The notes beneath the pieces are model-generated. The model had not been told where the DNA came from. It made no database searches and worked only from the letters and a program-made list of their open reading frames with translations. Source: Gonapodya prolifera JEL478 (taxonomy: Eukaryota > Monoblepharomycota > Monoblepharidomycetes > Monoblepharidales > Gonapodyaceae). From it: a stretch of DNA of 64,000 nt. The stretch spans positions 145,969 through 209,968 of the forward strand of contig KQ965740.1 in NCBI GenBank assembly GCA_001574975.1, in the 5' to 3' direction. Both the position numbers and the translations under genes were made by a program. Below, one piece after another: positions 26,192-38,829 of the stretch. How positions within the stretch are numbered: the first letter of the stretch is position 1; every line of letters starts with the position of its first letter.

Positions 26192-29100
26192 ATGCGCCCA
26201 TCGATCGGCACTGCATCGACATCGGATGCCCTATCACTCATTCGCGTTGTCGTCCGCGTGCGTCCTGTCTCAGACCCCTCAACTTCGACATGGGTCATCC
26301 GCGGCGGTGGCGCTGCTTTATCCCTCCTGCACCAGGAAACGCAGAAAGTGATTCAGGGGAGCACATTTTTCTACGGTTAGTGCCTGCTGGTGTGATCGGT
26401 GGCCCATCGAACGAGCAATTTCGATTGTCTTCGCCTTGGTTTGAAGACCATGTCTACCCCCCGGAAAAGGATACTGGACACATTTACACCGACATTAGAG
26501 ACATTGTCGTTTCAGCCATGAACGGAATAAATGGTAAGCCCGGTGCCACGCGAAGTCACCACCTTGTTCGAGTTACTGAGCAACAGCCGAACAGGGACAA
26601 TTTTCGCTTACGGACAGACATCGTCGGGAAAGACATATACCATGCAGGGAAGCCATACCCAACCCGGAATAATACCACTGGCTATACGGGACGTGTTTCA
26701 ACACATCGTTGATGTGAGTCACCAACTTGCAAAACCGAACCTTGTGTTCTTGAGTTCCATCTCGCGAAATCATTTTTGTGATCGCAGACGCCGGAACGAG
26801 AGTTTCTTCTTCGTGTCTCATACTTGGAGGTTCGTTCTGAGAACAGAGAGGTGCACTCGATAAAATCACTAAACAAGAACTTCATAGATTTACAACGAGC
26901 AAATCAAGGACTTATTCAATCCAAAGAATGACAATCTCAAGATACATGAGAACCCGAACGTAAGCATTTGTGTTCTGGCACAGGTGTGGTGACTCATCAA
27001 TTATCTTTCCACAGCGAGACATTTACGTTGGTGACCTGACCGAAAACATTGTGTGCACTCCGGAGGCTGTTTCTGAGTGGATGCTGAAGGGCGAAGGTGG
27101 TAAGCAACTATCGGTATGTATGGCCACTTACTCACTGCATGGCCTTTTGTTTCACCAGCGAATCGTCACGTCGGCGAGACAAACATGAACGAACGAAGTA
27201 GTCGTTCCCACACGATTTTTAGAATGGTAAGGTGTCGGACTGCCATGTGAAGAGGCATTTCGATTGACCCGCTCAAAGGTGATCGAAAGTCGAGACAAAG
27301 GAGGGGAACAACAGTTTGATTCCCGAACGTCCTTTTCCGGGGCATATAAGGTCTCTTGTTTGGTGGGTTTTCATTGAGTTTAATCTATTTCTGATTATGT
27401 ATTCACTGTTAAAGTACTAGAACCTTGTGGACTTGGCCGGGTCGGAACGAGTGGGGCACACCGGCGCGGAAGGGATACGGCTCAAAGAGGGCGGTCACAT
27501 CAATAAGAGCTTACTTGCACTGGGAACAGTAATTGGGAAACTATCGGATGCGGCCGGGACTGATAGGTGAGGTGATGCAACTTTAGAATCAACCATTACT
27601 CGCGCTCATTTAATCGTCGAACCTTCAGAATGCACATCCCATATCGGGACTCTAAGCTCACACGGATATTACAGCCTTCTTTAGGCGGCAACGCCCGCAC
27701 CTGCATCATCTGCACAGTCAACCCAACGGCTCTGTACGTTGAAGAAACTCTCTCTACCCTCAAGGTAAGGCGAGATTTGCCATGCCAGAATGCCCTGCTG
27801 TCTTTTTCATTAAAAGACAACCAATTTAGTTCGCAACGAGGGCGAAAACTATTCGAAACCGCCCCGAGGTGAACGAAGACGTATCCGAGCAAGCTCTCTT
27901 GCGAAAGTATCGTAAAGAGATTAATGCACTCAAATCACAATTGGATGAGGTTCGTAATTTTGTGTTCCCATTAGAATGACGTGGCACTCTAAGACGCTTT
28001 CCTTTCAAATAGTTTAAATCGCGTGATGGGACACAACAAGGTGACTCTGTTGCCGAAATGATACGCAAGCAGCAAGAAGAAAACGAAGTTGAACGCGAGA
28101 AGATAAGGGGTCAGTATGAGCAGATAAAAAATATGATCCTGAATTCCTCGCTGTTGGCTGGTGGTCAAATGAACACCAAGGTGAGTGATCGAGTTTTGGA
28201 ATAAGAGCAACCCCGTCTATTTGAGAAATGGTTCTTTGTTTAAAAAATTAGAAAAAAGATGTGAACCGACGCAAAACTTGGTTTCCCGGGAAAACATCTT
28301 TCGTTAGTGATGATGATGAAAGTGGTTTCGAGGGTACTCCCGTAAGAGTGAGTTATAAATTCACTATTTGAATTGATTGAATGATTTCTGATGTCCTTGA
28401 AAATATTTCTCAGAAGTCTGCAATACATTCAGTTGCCAACGAAGAACATTGGATTGCTGCCAACTCTAAACTTAAATCAAAGCTGGAGGCTGTGAGTGTA
28501 TCCACCATGATGGTCGACATCTTACTTCACTCGTACTGTTTCGATAAGATGACATCAAAGCACACCGAGCAGACAGCCGTTCTCCAGAGGCTTCAAAAAC
28601 AGTACGACACTCTGAATGGCATCGCTAAGAAGCTGTTGTGCGCCGATGCAGACGTCCTCGAAGAACCAATTGCCGATGAGACGCCAGAAATGGCCTCCCT
28701 ACGTGAACACCTCCTTTCCTTGCACGTGAAGAGGGATCAACTTCATCGACAACAATCCAAGACATTGGAAGAGCTCGAATTTTTGAAAACCGAAAGTGCT
28801 AGCATTGAGTACGCTCACGAGGAGCTCTGGAGAGAGCGCCAAGAGGTACTTACCTTGTAGTTTTTATGCACCAGACTTGCATCTCACGTTAATTGGTAAA
28901 GCTTCTCCGTTCTCTTCACAAAGTCCAAGCAGAACAAAACCGATTGTCCCAATCTCATCTCGAGGCAGAGTCAGTAGCACAAGAACTTCAACAGGCACTT
29001 GATAGTGCGACTGCTCAGCGAGTGCACCTTGAGTCTAAAGTTGACAAAATGCAGAGCACAGGTAAGCTGTCCTTATCTTCTCAATTGAGCATGAATTTTA

Positions 29101-32100
29101 TCATATTATCTTACTATGCCACAGCTGATAACCAAGAAGGAGAAATTCGGGAACTTGGAAAGCAGCTTGAGATAGCGCTGCAGAGACTTGCTTCCCTGGA
29201 AACTGAGAACGCCGACTTGAAAGCAGCTGCGGAACAGCGCGTCATGGAACTTGGGGCTCGAAATGAGGAGCTAAATACCATGAAGAAACTCGCTGAGGAC
29301 AGCCGAAACGATGCTGCAAAACGCGATGACGAACTAACGTCGGTCATGGACAAAGTGCAAGAGCTTTTTTCGGCCAACCAGGAGCTGGAAGCACGTTTAG
29401 AAACTGCAATTTCCGAGGCTTCGGAGTACCGCCATCAGGTACTTCTTCGGGAAGACGAGCTGGGCGCAAAGGATTGTGAGGTTTTGGATTTGAAGGCACG
29501 GATTGATGGTGTGCAAGTGCCGCATCTTGAAGAAATAGATGCTCTCAGGCAGTCGCTAGAATGTCGAAATCGAGAGAATTCTGAGCTTAAGGGCGAGAAC
29601 GAGGAACTTCGTGGTTCTTTGGAGAGTCTAAAAGCAACACATGTGACAGATCTTTGCTTGGTAGCGGACCTGAATATGCGACTCGATGAGCTTGAACTGA
29701 AGCATTGTGAAGAACTGGCTTCGGTCCAACAATCACTCGATCGTGGAGAACAAGAATACTCTCGGTTGGAGGCCAAGAACGTGGAGCTTCAAAGTTTATC
29801 GGAGAGTCTACAGGCAACCCATGCGGCGGACCTTTGTCTGGTGGCAGACCTTAATGGGCAACTTGACGACCTTGAGCAGAAGCATCGTGGAGAATTGGCT
29901 TCGCTTCAACAATCACTCGATCGTAGAGAGCAAGAATACTCTCAGCTGGAGGCCAAGAACGGGGATCTTCAAAGTTTATCGGAGAGTCTACAGGCAACCC
30001 ATGCGGCGAACCTGTGTCTGGTGGCAGACCTCAATGGGCGACTTGACGAGTTTGAGCAGAAACATCGTGAAGAAGTGGCTTCGCTCCAACAATCACTCGA
30101 TCGTAGAGAGCAAGAATATTCTCAGTTGGAGACCAAGAACGTGGGTCTCCAAGGTTTATTGGAGAGCCTACAAACCACACACGGAGATGATCGACGATTA
30201 TTGATGGAGGAATTGAATATTCGAAAAAAGCTCGAATCTGAACTTGAAGCGATGCGGGCTTCTCTTACAGAAGCTCTCCGTATGTCCAACGATTTGAGCT
30301 CGGAGGCGCAGCGTGTGAGAGATTTGCAGGACCGAAACATCCACCTTCAGAATGTATTTAGTTCGTCTGAGGCGAAGATTCGCGTTCTCGAGGAAAGTCT
30401 CACGTCCCAAAGAGAGGAAACTAACCTGTTGGAGGCGAGATGTGCTGATCTGTTGGTGGAACAGGAACAGCTCCGTGAAAGTATAACGAACATCCGCGGC
30501 GAGAATATTCGGCTCTCAAATGAGTTATCTGCTAGTGCGAAGAGTTCTCAACTCGACAGTGCTCGCCAAAAGGAGTATGAAGTGGATGTCAAGGAACTTA
30601 GGAAGAATCTTGAGATTGCAGAGTCACAAATAGAGGAGCTGACGAATAACGTCCGGCGGCTTGCAAACGAGAGGGACGATGCAAACACCAACACATCAAC
30701 TACAGTCCACAAAATGAAGGAATTCAAGGAGAGGGCCGAGGAACTTGAGAGAACAGTCACCAATTTGGTGACTGACTACTCCAATCAATTGGAGACGGTC
30801 GAGGAGCAAAGATCTCAACTCGAATCTGAGCATAGTGGATGTGCAGCACGTGTGAGTTTTTGAATATATCCCGTGACCTCGCACCTGCTTATCTCAGGTG
30901 TAGTTGGCAAACGTCATGGAAGAATTGCGAAAATCTCGACAAACGCGTGAAATGATGGAAAGTGATATTGAAGATGCAAAATCAAGAACAGCAGAAATGT
31001 CGTCTCTCGTCGAAAGTCTTGGAATTGAACGGGATGACAAGGTAATTGCCATTCGATGTTGCCTGTTGGATCGTCAGACTCAAAACCATCACAATCATAT
31101 GCAGGAGTCTCAAATTCGAGAGTTCCAGCGCCAAATCTCTGCCTTGGAAAACTTAGTAAATTCCGCTCGGGAGACGGAAACGCAAATTTACGCAACCATG
31201 CGCCAGGCAAATCAAGACCTGCAAAGTGATATGGAGAAGGTGAGGTCGGTTTATTAACTGTTTTGGAAGGGTGGTAAATCTGGCCGACAGGTCCGAGTGG
31301 AGAACGAAGGACTCAAAGCAGAACTCAACAATCTTCAGAACAGGGTGGAAAGTTTCGATGAGCAAATGGTGAGCTCTCGCATCTTGCACCCGCCTTGCAC
31401 TTGCTTCAACAGAGTGATCGTAGCAATCGAAAACGGAGCTTGAATCGAGGTGTACCTCATTATTGGAAACCAACATTGGGCTCGAACGGGCGTTAGAGGT
31501 GGCGCAGAGCTCTGTTACGCGTGCCGAAGACGAACTGCGAACACTCCAATTCCAGCTCAATGAATCAAAAAAGCGAGAGCAGGTGAGAGTTCGCCGCAGC
31601 ATTGTGCCAAATGATAATTCAAGCAGAACAACTCCGCTAGCTTGGAGACGAAACCCGGCGAAAAGAAGAGGAACGTTGCTCCCAGCTCGAACAAGACCTT
31701 CGAAAACTGGAAAAAATGCTGCAGCTTGCTGGAGAAGAAAGCACCCATCAGCATGTCTGTTACGTTATTGTGACTTTAGTGCGGGTGCCGCATTAAAGCT
31801 GATGAATGCATTAACAGGGAAGAATGGACTCGCTGAAAGAGCAGCTTGCGATAAGCGAGGAAATGGGTACAATACTGCTCGAAGAGCGTGATTCTCTCCG
31901 TGGACAGTGGGTTTCGAACTGACATGTTTTTGTGAACACCTGATGACATTGTTGAATATAGGCTCGAAAGTCTGCGTGAATCTCAGGAGTCTGATCTAAA
32001 GGTCGTGGTGAGTTCTGGCGGGTGACACGTTTTGACCGTGCTCATTGTCTCAACCCAATTATTGCGCCAAGGACGACCTCAATAAAGAAATTGACAGGCT

Positions 32101-34486
32101 TTTTAGCGAGATACAAACTGCGCAGAATGCAGTTGCTGAAATGGAGCTTGCGAAGAGTTTTGCAGAGGTGAGCACGCCCATGTGGATTTCGCTGAGAGCA
32201 GAGCTCCAACGCTTGATCCGTTGAGCAGGATTCTGCACACAAGGCATCGACGGAGCTCTCCGAGCTTTTACTGGAGTACGAGAAGGGCAAAACGATTTTC
32301 TTTGCGCTCCAGAATGACCTGAAGCAAACGAAGGAGGAATTAGAACGCATGAACGATTTGTTTGCACAAACACGCTTGCACCTGGAAGAGACTGAAACTA
32401 ATCTTGAACGTGAAAAGCTTCGAAGTATTGATGCCCTCGAAGAGAATGGTGTTCTCAGAGAAGGTACATTGATAGTTTTGTTCGTGATGTACAAAACCTT
32501 GACATCTTCATGGAACTCCCAGCTCTGCAGCAGAAAACCGACAAGGTTTGTGTGCTTTCGGTTTTAATTACTCTGATGTTGTCAACTGATCAAATGGCTT
32601 GTCCACCCAGCTCGATGAAGCACTTCAGGTTCGTTGGTTCCACGTTTTTTCATTTTCTGACTTGAATGATAAACCTCCGTGGACACCCTAGGCCAATGCA
32701 GAATTTTCGCAAGAATCTTCTACCTGGGCTGTTGAGCGCGAGAGACTCCTTTCCCAGATCGCATCATTTGAAGAGCAGTCTGATGCAGATCAGACCGCAC
32801 TCGAGAAGTCCCTAATGGATCATCGGAGTGCCGAAGAAGAAGTTTGTCGTCTTAAGAATGGCAAGTATTGTGTGACCCAATTGAGCCGAAACATTGTCGA
32901 ATTTTCTTGGTATTTCAGATCTCGACAGCTCAAGAAATGAGAACAATGCTCTTCGCGGATCAATCCAAGAGCTGGAGGAACTTGTGAAGCAGATGGATGA
33001 GACCATCCAAGTAAGTACTTGGAATTCGAGAGTTACACCCTCAAAAATAACCTGGATGGTATTCCAGTCACTCGAGATGGAAATTCGCTCCAATAAGTTG
33101 ACGATCAGCGAAGTTCGTGTGGTTGTATTGACACTCGAAGATGAGAAACGTGCTCTGCAAGCGCTCAAGGGTGAAGATCAATTGCATTGGGAAAGAGAGA
33201 AAGCGACGCTCATCCTCGCGCGGAAAGAGGTGGAAAGTAAAATGGAGGCTCTCAGTAAAGAGGTGGGTGCCATATGTCTCAAAGGTCCCTTTAAAGGATG
33301 CGGTATCTCATTGCAATCACTACTTAGCTGTTTGCGAGCGAAGAAGCATTGATGACGCTCGAAGAGCGGACATCGGTCGAAGCTCAAGAGCTACGACTGG
33401 CCAACGAGGACCTATCAAAACAACTACAGGCACTGTCTGTACGTGAACGACTTGCGAGTGATATTTCACGCAAGCTGGAAGGCCGCGATTCTGTATCTGT
33501 TGAGGAATACTCGAGGATAAAGGCCCAGGACGAGGCTCGCTGGAGGGAAGAGGCTACCAGGCAAGCCAATAAGATGAAGAGTTTGAAGCTGCAGATTGCT
33601 GAACTAGAAAGCCGACTGAAAGAGAGGTTAGTGCTCCCTGTTTTCTTATCTTGTTGTATTTGTTTGCTTGTCGGCGTTGGACCTGACCATTCACAATATT
33701 GCAGTGGCAACGTTGGCACGAGATCCCCGAAATCAGCGGACAAGGTCTCCGGCTCAGTGAGTGATTAAGCACTTACATGAAAAGTATATGGTTTGACAAA
33801 TGTCTCCCCGAAAGCCTCAACGTATTCGAGAGAGCCTTGCGGGCTCTCCCAGATCCTCACGTAATGGAGAGGTAAGCTCTCATTTCTCTAATTCGCTGGC
33901 ACATATCCAAACACATTGCGGTCTCGTAAGGGTTCTCGTCACATGTCAGTGGATTCAAGAGCAGAAATCGATGGCCTCAATCAGAAAATCCGAGCATTAG
34001 AGTCAGCGCTAGACCATGGTTGGTACTTAGTCTATTTCTTTTTGGTTCCCACTGACGAACGGTGTTCTATACACTCAGAGCGATCGACGTTACGAATAGA
34101 ACTTGCGAATTTGAAGTCTATTAACCAGAAACTCGTGGAAGAAATCCATGAACTCCGATCCGCGTCTCGGGGCCGCGAGGTGAGACAATGGTACGTACAG
34201 GGTGCGCTGGCGTCATATTGAAGTATTCTCTTTGCCCGGTTCCCTTTAGCTCGCTGAAAAGAACGCTTCAGCGATGAACTCACCACAGCTTGATGTGTCA
34301 GCTAAAGCTCGTGGACTGACCAGCAAATCGCAGATCGATAAGGAGAATGTAGGACCGCAAGGACATGGAGGGGTCGGCGTCAGGCAGACAAAAGACCGAA
34401 CTACCAACACTGCACGTGCACCACACCAAAGGACATCCAAGTTACCGAAACAGGACGGAGAGGAACCCGAATGCAACACGCAATGA
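26192..34486 (+). CDS. CENP-E-like kinesin (kinesin-7)
   Basis: Plus-end motor with a very long coiled-coil tail, in many exons over 8.3 kb. Motor motifs in order: [12 protein letters not shown] (26240), P-loop [14 protein letters not shown] (26600-26650), [17 protein letters not shown] (across an intron), switch [14 protein letters not shown] (27186-27225), switch [17 protein letters not shown] (27421), then [20 protein letters not shown] and [17 protein letters not shown], which ends the motor at the neck. The [13 protein letters not shown] and [14 protein letters not shown] segments point to kinesin-7. The tail is almost entirely heptad coiled coil, with a 60-residue internal repeat (see repeat at 29500). 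The last exon is basic and Gly/Pro/Gln-rich. The junction after exon 1 (26375) could not be resolved cleanly, and tail exon boundaries are approximate. CENP-E acts at kinetochores; whether this fungal copy does is inference. Confidence 0.85.
29500..30190 (+). repeat. 180-bp tandem repeat encoding 60-residue coiled-coil units
   Basis: Inside the kinesin tail the motif LCLVADLN recurs with starts at 29651, 29831 and 30011, exactly 180 bp apart. Each unit also carries EYS(Q/R)LE(A)[14 protein letters not shown] and [13 protein letters not shown]. Copies 2 and 3 are nearly identical at the DNA level over long stretches, implying recent duplication; flanking units are more diverged. The unit is in frame, so array expansion lengthens the coiled coil without breaking the gene. 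Confidence 0.9.
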
Positions 34487-34564
34487 TACATCAAAGTCGA
34501 TACCTTACATACTATTATAAACCATCATTTCGAGCACATTTTCTCATTTTCTTCTGTACAAAAC

Positions 34565-37214
34565 ATGGAAGCTTCCAAAGCTCGCCTAATCCTTTTAGCC
34601 GGAGGCCAGTGTGCCACCCATTCTGTTCGTCATCAGCAGACTGATTCTCGCGATCACCAGCACTCGCCCCAGCGCGGCAGCGGCAGCGGACAAAGGATGG
34701 CGACAGGAAGGAAGCACCCCGCAACCGATGAAGGTGAGTTGAAGGGGAAGGGATCCTCGCAACTTCAACGTTACAAATCATGTCCCTGTTGATTCTTTTC
34801 CAAAGGTTTTGAAGAGCAGGCTCTTCTTGCGCTTCCCGGAGTGTCGGACGAGCATCGAGGAGGTGTGGGATCGTTGCGATTTCGAAACAGATTTCGATAT
34901 GCCCTTACGAGAACTGTCAAATCACTTCCCCGTCGATCACACGTTCCATGAATGACATCGCCCTGCCCCTCGAAACACCCGTCACGTAACAGAGCTTGCT
35001 TTCCAGCTGCTTCTATCAGTATCAACCTCTACCCTAGCTTCTGTTCTCAACCGGCTGTTACCTCTTCTTCACAGGGACTTCCTTGGCCTCTTACCCGTTG
35101 AAATTTCGGTCAGCATACTTTCTCTTACCGACGTTCGCACGGTGGGGCGCTGTATGAGGGTTTCTCGGAAGTGGAAAGTGGTTGCTCAGGACAATATACT
35201 GTGGCGAACGCTGTACCGCAAGATGGGCTGGCGCGTGACGAAAAGCTGGATGGAGGCTCTTACGGAAGCCGGGAAAAGTGGCTCTCAGACTCTGATGGCA
35301 GCGGCCCCTCCTCCCCCGGAGGAAGCACGTCTCACACGTTCGGTCTCTTTTAAAGGATTGGATAGGCTAGGCCTCCCAGCCGCCGGACCTGAATCTGAAA
35401 ATGTGTACTCCAAGATAAGACTAGAAACAATTTCCGCAGGGACAGGGCGATCCCGCTCTGGAGGACACTTGGAAGCACAAGCGCCTTCTCATCCCTTATC
35501 CCCATCGAGTCTTTTTCCACCAGGGGATGCAGATTCGTCCCTTCTCAGCGCGACGCTTTCCCGTGTATCTTCTACATCCTCTGTTGCCTCCGGTGCTTCG
35601 TCACCTCGGTCGTCGTTCGAGTTCCCTTCTTCCTCGATTCTAGCTGCAACGCCTTCACCTAATTCGACGAGTGCTCTCCGGCGCGCGAACTCCACCTCGT
35701 CGACCACCACCGCGATACCGGCGGCCCATTCTTCGAGTGCCTTGCGGCGCGCAAACTCCACCTCTTCGACCACCACCGCGAGATCGTCTTCCAGGTCACG
35801 GCCTCCTCGTCTCTCCCCGCCGTCTCCAACGGAACCGCATCTCCTCGCCGCCCCTCGGTCTCCCACCTTTTCTCCGCCGTTGCCGTACATGGACCTGCAT
35901 GCCGCAGACTTTTCGTGCGCGCTTCCTCCTCCAGCTCGGTTCGCCAATGAAGCAGACATGCGCCATATCTATCGACAGAAACTTTTGCTGGAGCGGAACT
36001 GGCGCTCACGGAGGTACAATAAAAGCGAGCTCACAGGGCACGAGGAAGGCGTGTACTGTCTGCAGTTTGACGAGGATAAGATCGTCTCGGGGAGCCGAGA
36101 TGGTGAGTCCCGAGCGCATTTGACGTCGAAGAAGCTATCATTGAACTAACACTGCTACCTCCAGACACAATTCGTATCTGGTGTCTCCGCACCCACGCCC
36201 CGCTCCGTACTCTTCGCGGCCACTCGGCATCCGTACTTTGCCTTCACTTCCATGGTCACACGCTTGTCTCCGGCGGGTCGGATTCCCGAATCCTTGTTTG
36301 GGACATGGAGACTGGAGTTGTTCTACGCCGCCTGGAGGGCCACTTAGAGAGTGTCCTCAACTTGAGATATGATCACACCTCCGGAGTGGTCGTGAGCTGC
36401 AGCAAGGACAGGACCGTTCGCGTGTGGGATATTGAGACGGGAGAGTGCAAAAGAGTGCTCAAGGGACACCGGGCGGCGGTCAACGCCGTTCAGATTGCAC
36501 ATGGCGTAATTGTGTCTGCAAGTGGAGGTGATTGCTGTCTGTGTGGTGGATGTTTGGTACACAACGCTGAACCTCAATTCGTCTTGCAGATCGCTCGATC
36601 AAGTTGTGGTCTCTCGCAACAGGAGAATGCTTCCGCACTTTGTACGGGCACACTCGGGGAATAGCGTGTGTTCAGTTCGATGGCGAGCTCATTGTCAGTG
36701 GTTCTTCGGACGAGACCATCAGGGTGTGGGACTCGAGAACAGGGGCCGTCTTGATGGGTGAGTGGTCTGGCGCATTTTGAATGCCGCCATGGACGTTTGA
36801 ACAATGCCATTGTGTAATCACTGCATTCGCAAACGGAAACAGTACTCTCAGGCCACACTGAGCTCGTCCGCACACTCCAATTCGATTCCCATAAGATCGT
36901 GAGTGGGTCGTATGACGAGACACTGAAAGTGTGGGATATCAAAACTGGTGAACTTATGATGGATTTGAAGGTCAGTGATATTTTGTGGGTCAAATTGTGT
37001 GATAACGTTGAAATTTTGCTCAACGACATCAGAACGGACACACGAGTCGGATATTCAAGTTGCAATTTTCTGACACCAAAATTGTCAGCTGTAGTCAAGG
37101 TGATTGGCACCGTTATTGGAATCTGTGTCTCTGTCTCTAACTTTGCACGTCATAGACATGAAAATTGTGGTGTGGGACTTCACAGAGGGTGTCGATGCCA
37201 AGTACTTCGAATGA
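34565..37214 (+). CDS. F-box/WD40 protein (SCF substrate receptor)
   Basis: 719 residues. Exons are 34565-34733, 34806-34915, 35007-36102, 36165-36527, 36590-36757, 36843-36970, 37033-37099 and 37156-37214; total divisible by three. An F-box ([20 protein letters not shown], then [20 protein letters not shown]) lies near residues 110-160. A Ser/Ala-rich low-complexity stretch of about 190 residues follows, including a duplicated unit ([14 protein letters not shown] twice, at about 35680 and 35740). At least seven WD40 repeats follow ([80 protein letters not shown]). This architecture matches Cdc4/Fbw7, Met30/Pof1 and beta-TrCP receptors that recruit phospho-substrates to SCF ubiquitin ligases. 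Which of these is orthologous is not decidable here. Confidence 0.88.
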
Positions 37215-37394
37215 AGCAAAGGATGAAAAAGTTACGACTGGAACCTTAATGTATCTGGAGAATTCGCTTCGTCTTGCCAACTCCGTCATCAACAACCTTT
37301 GTCTCCAATTTCAGTAGTTATTAATTATCAGTCCTGCATGTCGTAAATCAAATCAAACAATCCGTTTCGAGTGTAAAGCTTCCGAGCAGTTCCA

Positions 37395-38826
37395 CTACTT
37401 TATGTAATCTGAATCAACTCGCATCCTGCTTCTTCCAGTTCCCGACCCCTGCACCACGCAGTTGCCGCTCTCAGCACCATCGACCATAAGCCTACCCACA
37501 AACTGCCGCCTTCCGACTTCTAGGATCATCACGACCTTGCCTTCCGGTCTGCATGAGTCGTCTTATCAAGGTGATGAAAACACAAGCAACCAAGAAAACG
37601 TTACTACACAGACAAGCGAAGTGTGCACTGCTTGAACATACCGTTCACAATCTCAACCGCGACAAGATCACCTCCGAATGCGCGATTGCGGTCTATTTCA
37701 CAAGCAATTTTGATGTCCGGCTTCCCTCTGGCACCGTCGATGTAACCGTCCCTTCGGGATGGTGTACGAAGCCGACCTCTGATGTACTCGCCGTCCGCGA
37801 TCCTGTCGGAGATTTCAATGATCTCCTTATACTCCTCATACCTGTTTCAAACAAAAAAAATGATTCACCACAATGTCGATGACGCTGGTTCCTGGTACCA
37901 TTCGCTTCGATACTTACCCCTTGGACCTCTTCTGATCCCCTTCCGCAGCCTGGAAAGAGGGAAGGAACAGCCCTAAGTTCACAAGTCAAGTACATGGAAC
38001 TTGGTGCACAAACCTCGCCCTCCCGCTTTCGCGATTGGTTTGCTCGGTCAACACGGCGCGCTGATGACTGATGAGTTGGAATGACTACGAATGGCGAGAT
38101 CGCAAACTCTCACCTGTGGTGGTTTCGCTTATCTCGGACAGGGCGGCTCTCCACTGAGGTCGAGGTGAGGACTGTGCGGAGGAAGAGCCCTGGTGTGGTT
38201 GAATTTGAGCGTGAAGAGCTCTGAATGCGCTGGAATTTAGCATCGTCAGAAACTGCGCTTCCTCGAGACCGCATCTTATCACCTTGGGATCCACCGACAA
38301 GCTCTTTGGCAACCTCGGGATGACCGCGCGTGGCTGGGGTAAGCGCTCCCTGCTTCGCAGAGACCCGTCCGAGCTCGGATGGTACTCCGGCACTTTCACA
38401 AAGGACGCACAAGAGTTAAGCATCGTCGGAAACTGCGCTTCTGCAAGACTACTTCTCCTCACCTTTGCATTCCCGCGACGACAGCCTCGCTGCCGAGCTC
38501 GGGATGTGCGGGTGCGGATGCTTGCACCGCACCCTCACTCACTCGATCCAGTGGCCGCGTCGAGAGGTCTCCGACGACTTCAATGATGGAAGCACAAGAA
38601 TTGAGCAACGTAGGACACGCAGCTTCCGCGAGACTGCTTCTTCTCACCTCGAAGATTTGACAATACCCTTGCTGACGTATTCGGGCTTCACCTGCTTCAA
38701 CTTTGCGGAATGGTCGGGACCCGATACGGATGCGCTCATTCCCGCGGCGCTCGCTGGTTGACCGGGCGGGTACAGGGTGCACGGAACATAAGGAAGAGTA
38801 ACGCGGGGTTCGCGTGAGCACGCCAT
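37395..38826 (-). CDS. Truncated DIS3/SSD1-like protein, OB-fold part only
   Basis: Well-supported 3' exons are 37918-37949, 37642-37841 and 37395-37540, joined in phase. They read KGYEEYKEIIEISDRIADGE, YIRGRLRT, IACEIDRNRAFGGDLVAVEI and GKVVMILEVGRRQFVGRL. This is the cold-shock/OB-fold region in front of the RNB exonuclease domain in DIS3, DIS3L2 and fungal Ssd1 (compare 'RNRALxGDxVAVEL' and 'GxVVxIL'). A stop follows at 37395, with only 180 bp before the neighbouring gene, so no RNB catalytic domain can be present. Upstream exons between about 38045 and 38826 are low-complexity and carry the ~183-bp repeat; their boundaries and the start (tentatively ATG at 38826) are uncertain. It could be a functional RNA-binding remnant or a decaying paralogue. 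Confidence 0.55.
38223..38690 (-). repeat. Three-copy ~183-bp exon-plus-intron repeat
   Basis: On the minus strand near-identical 60-nt blocks begin at 38647, 38462 and 38282 (spacing 185 and 180). Each starts GTGA(G/T)(A/G)AG and carries GAAGC(G/T)...ACG(A/T)TGCT(T/C/A)AA. The preceding coding blocks also match: KPEYVSKGIVKSSR, HPELGSEAVVAGMQR and HPEVAKELVGGSQ. In copies 1 and 2 the 60-nt block behaves as the 5' end of an intron; in copy 3 it is open in frame and may be translated. Confidence 0.75.
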
Positions 38827-38829
38827 CCA

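Noticed and set aside
29500-30190. CRISPR-like regular repeats
   Set aside because: The 180-bp periodicity is an in-frame protein repeat in a eukaryotic kinesin gene, with no spacers.
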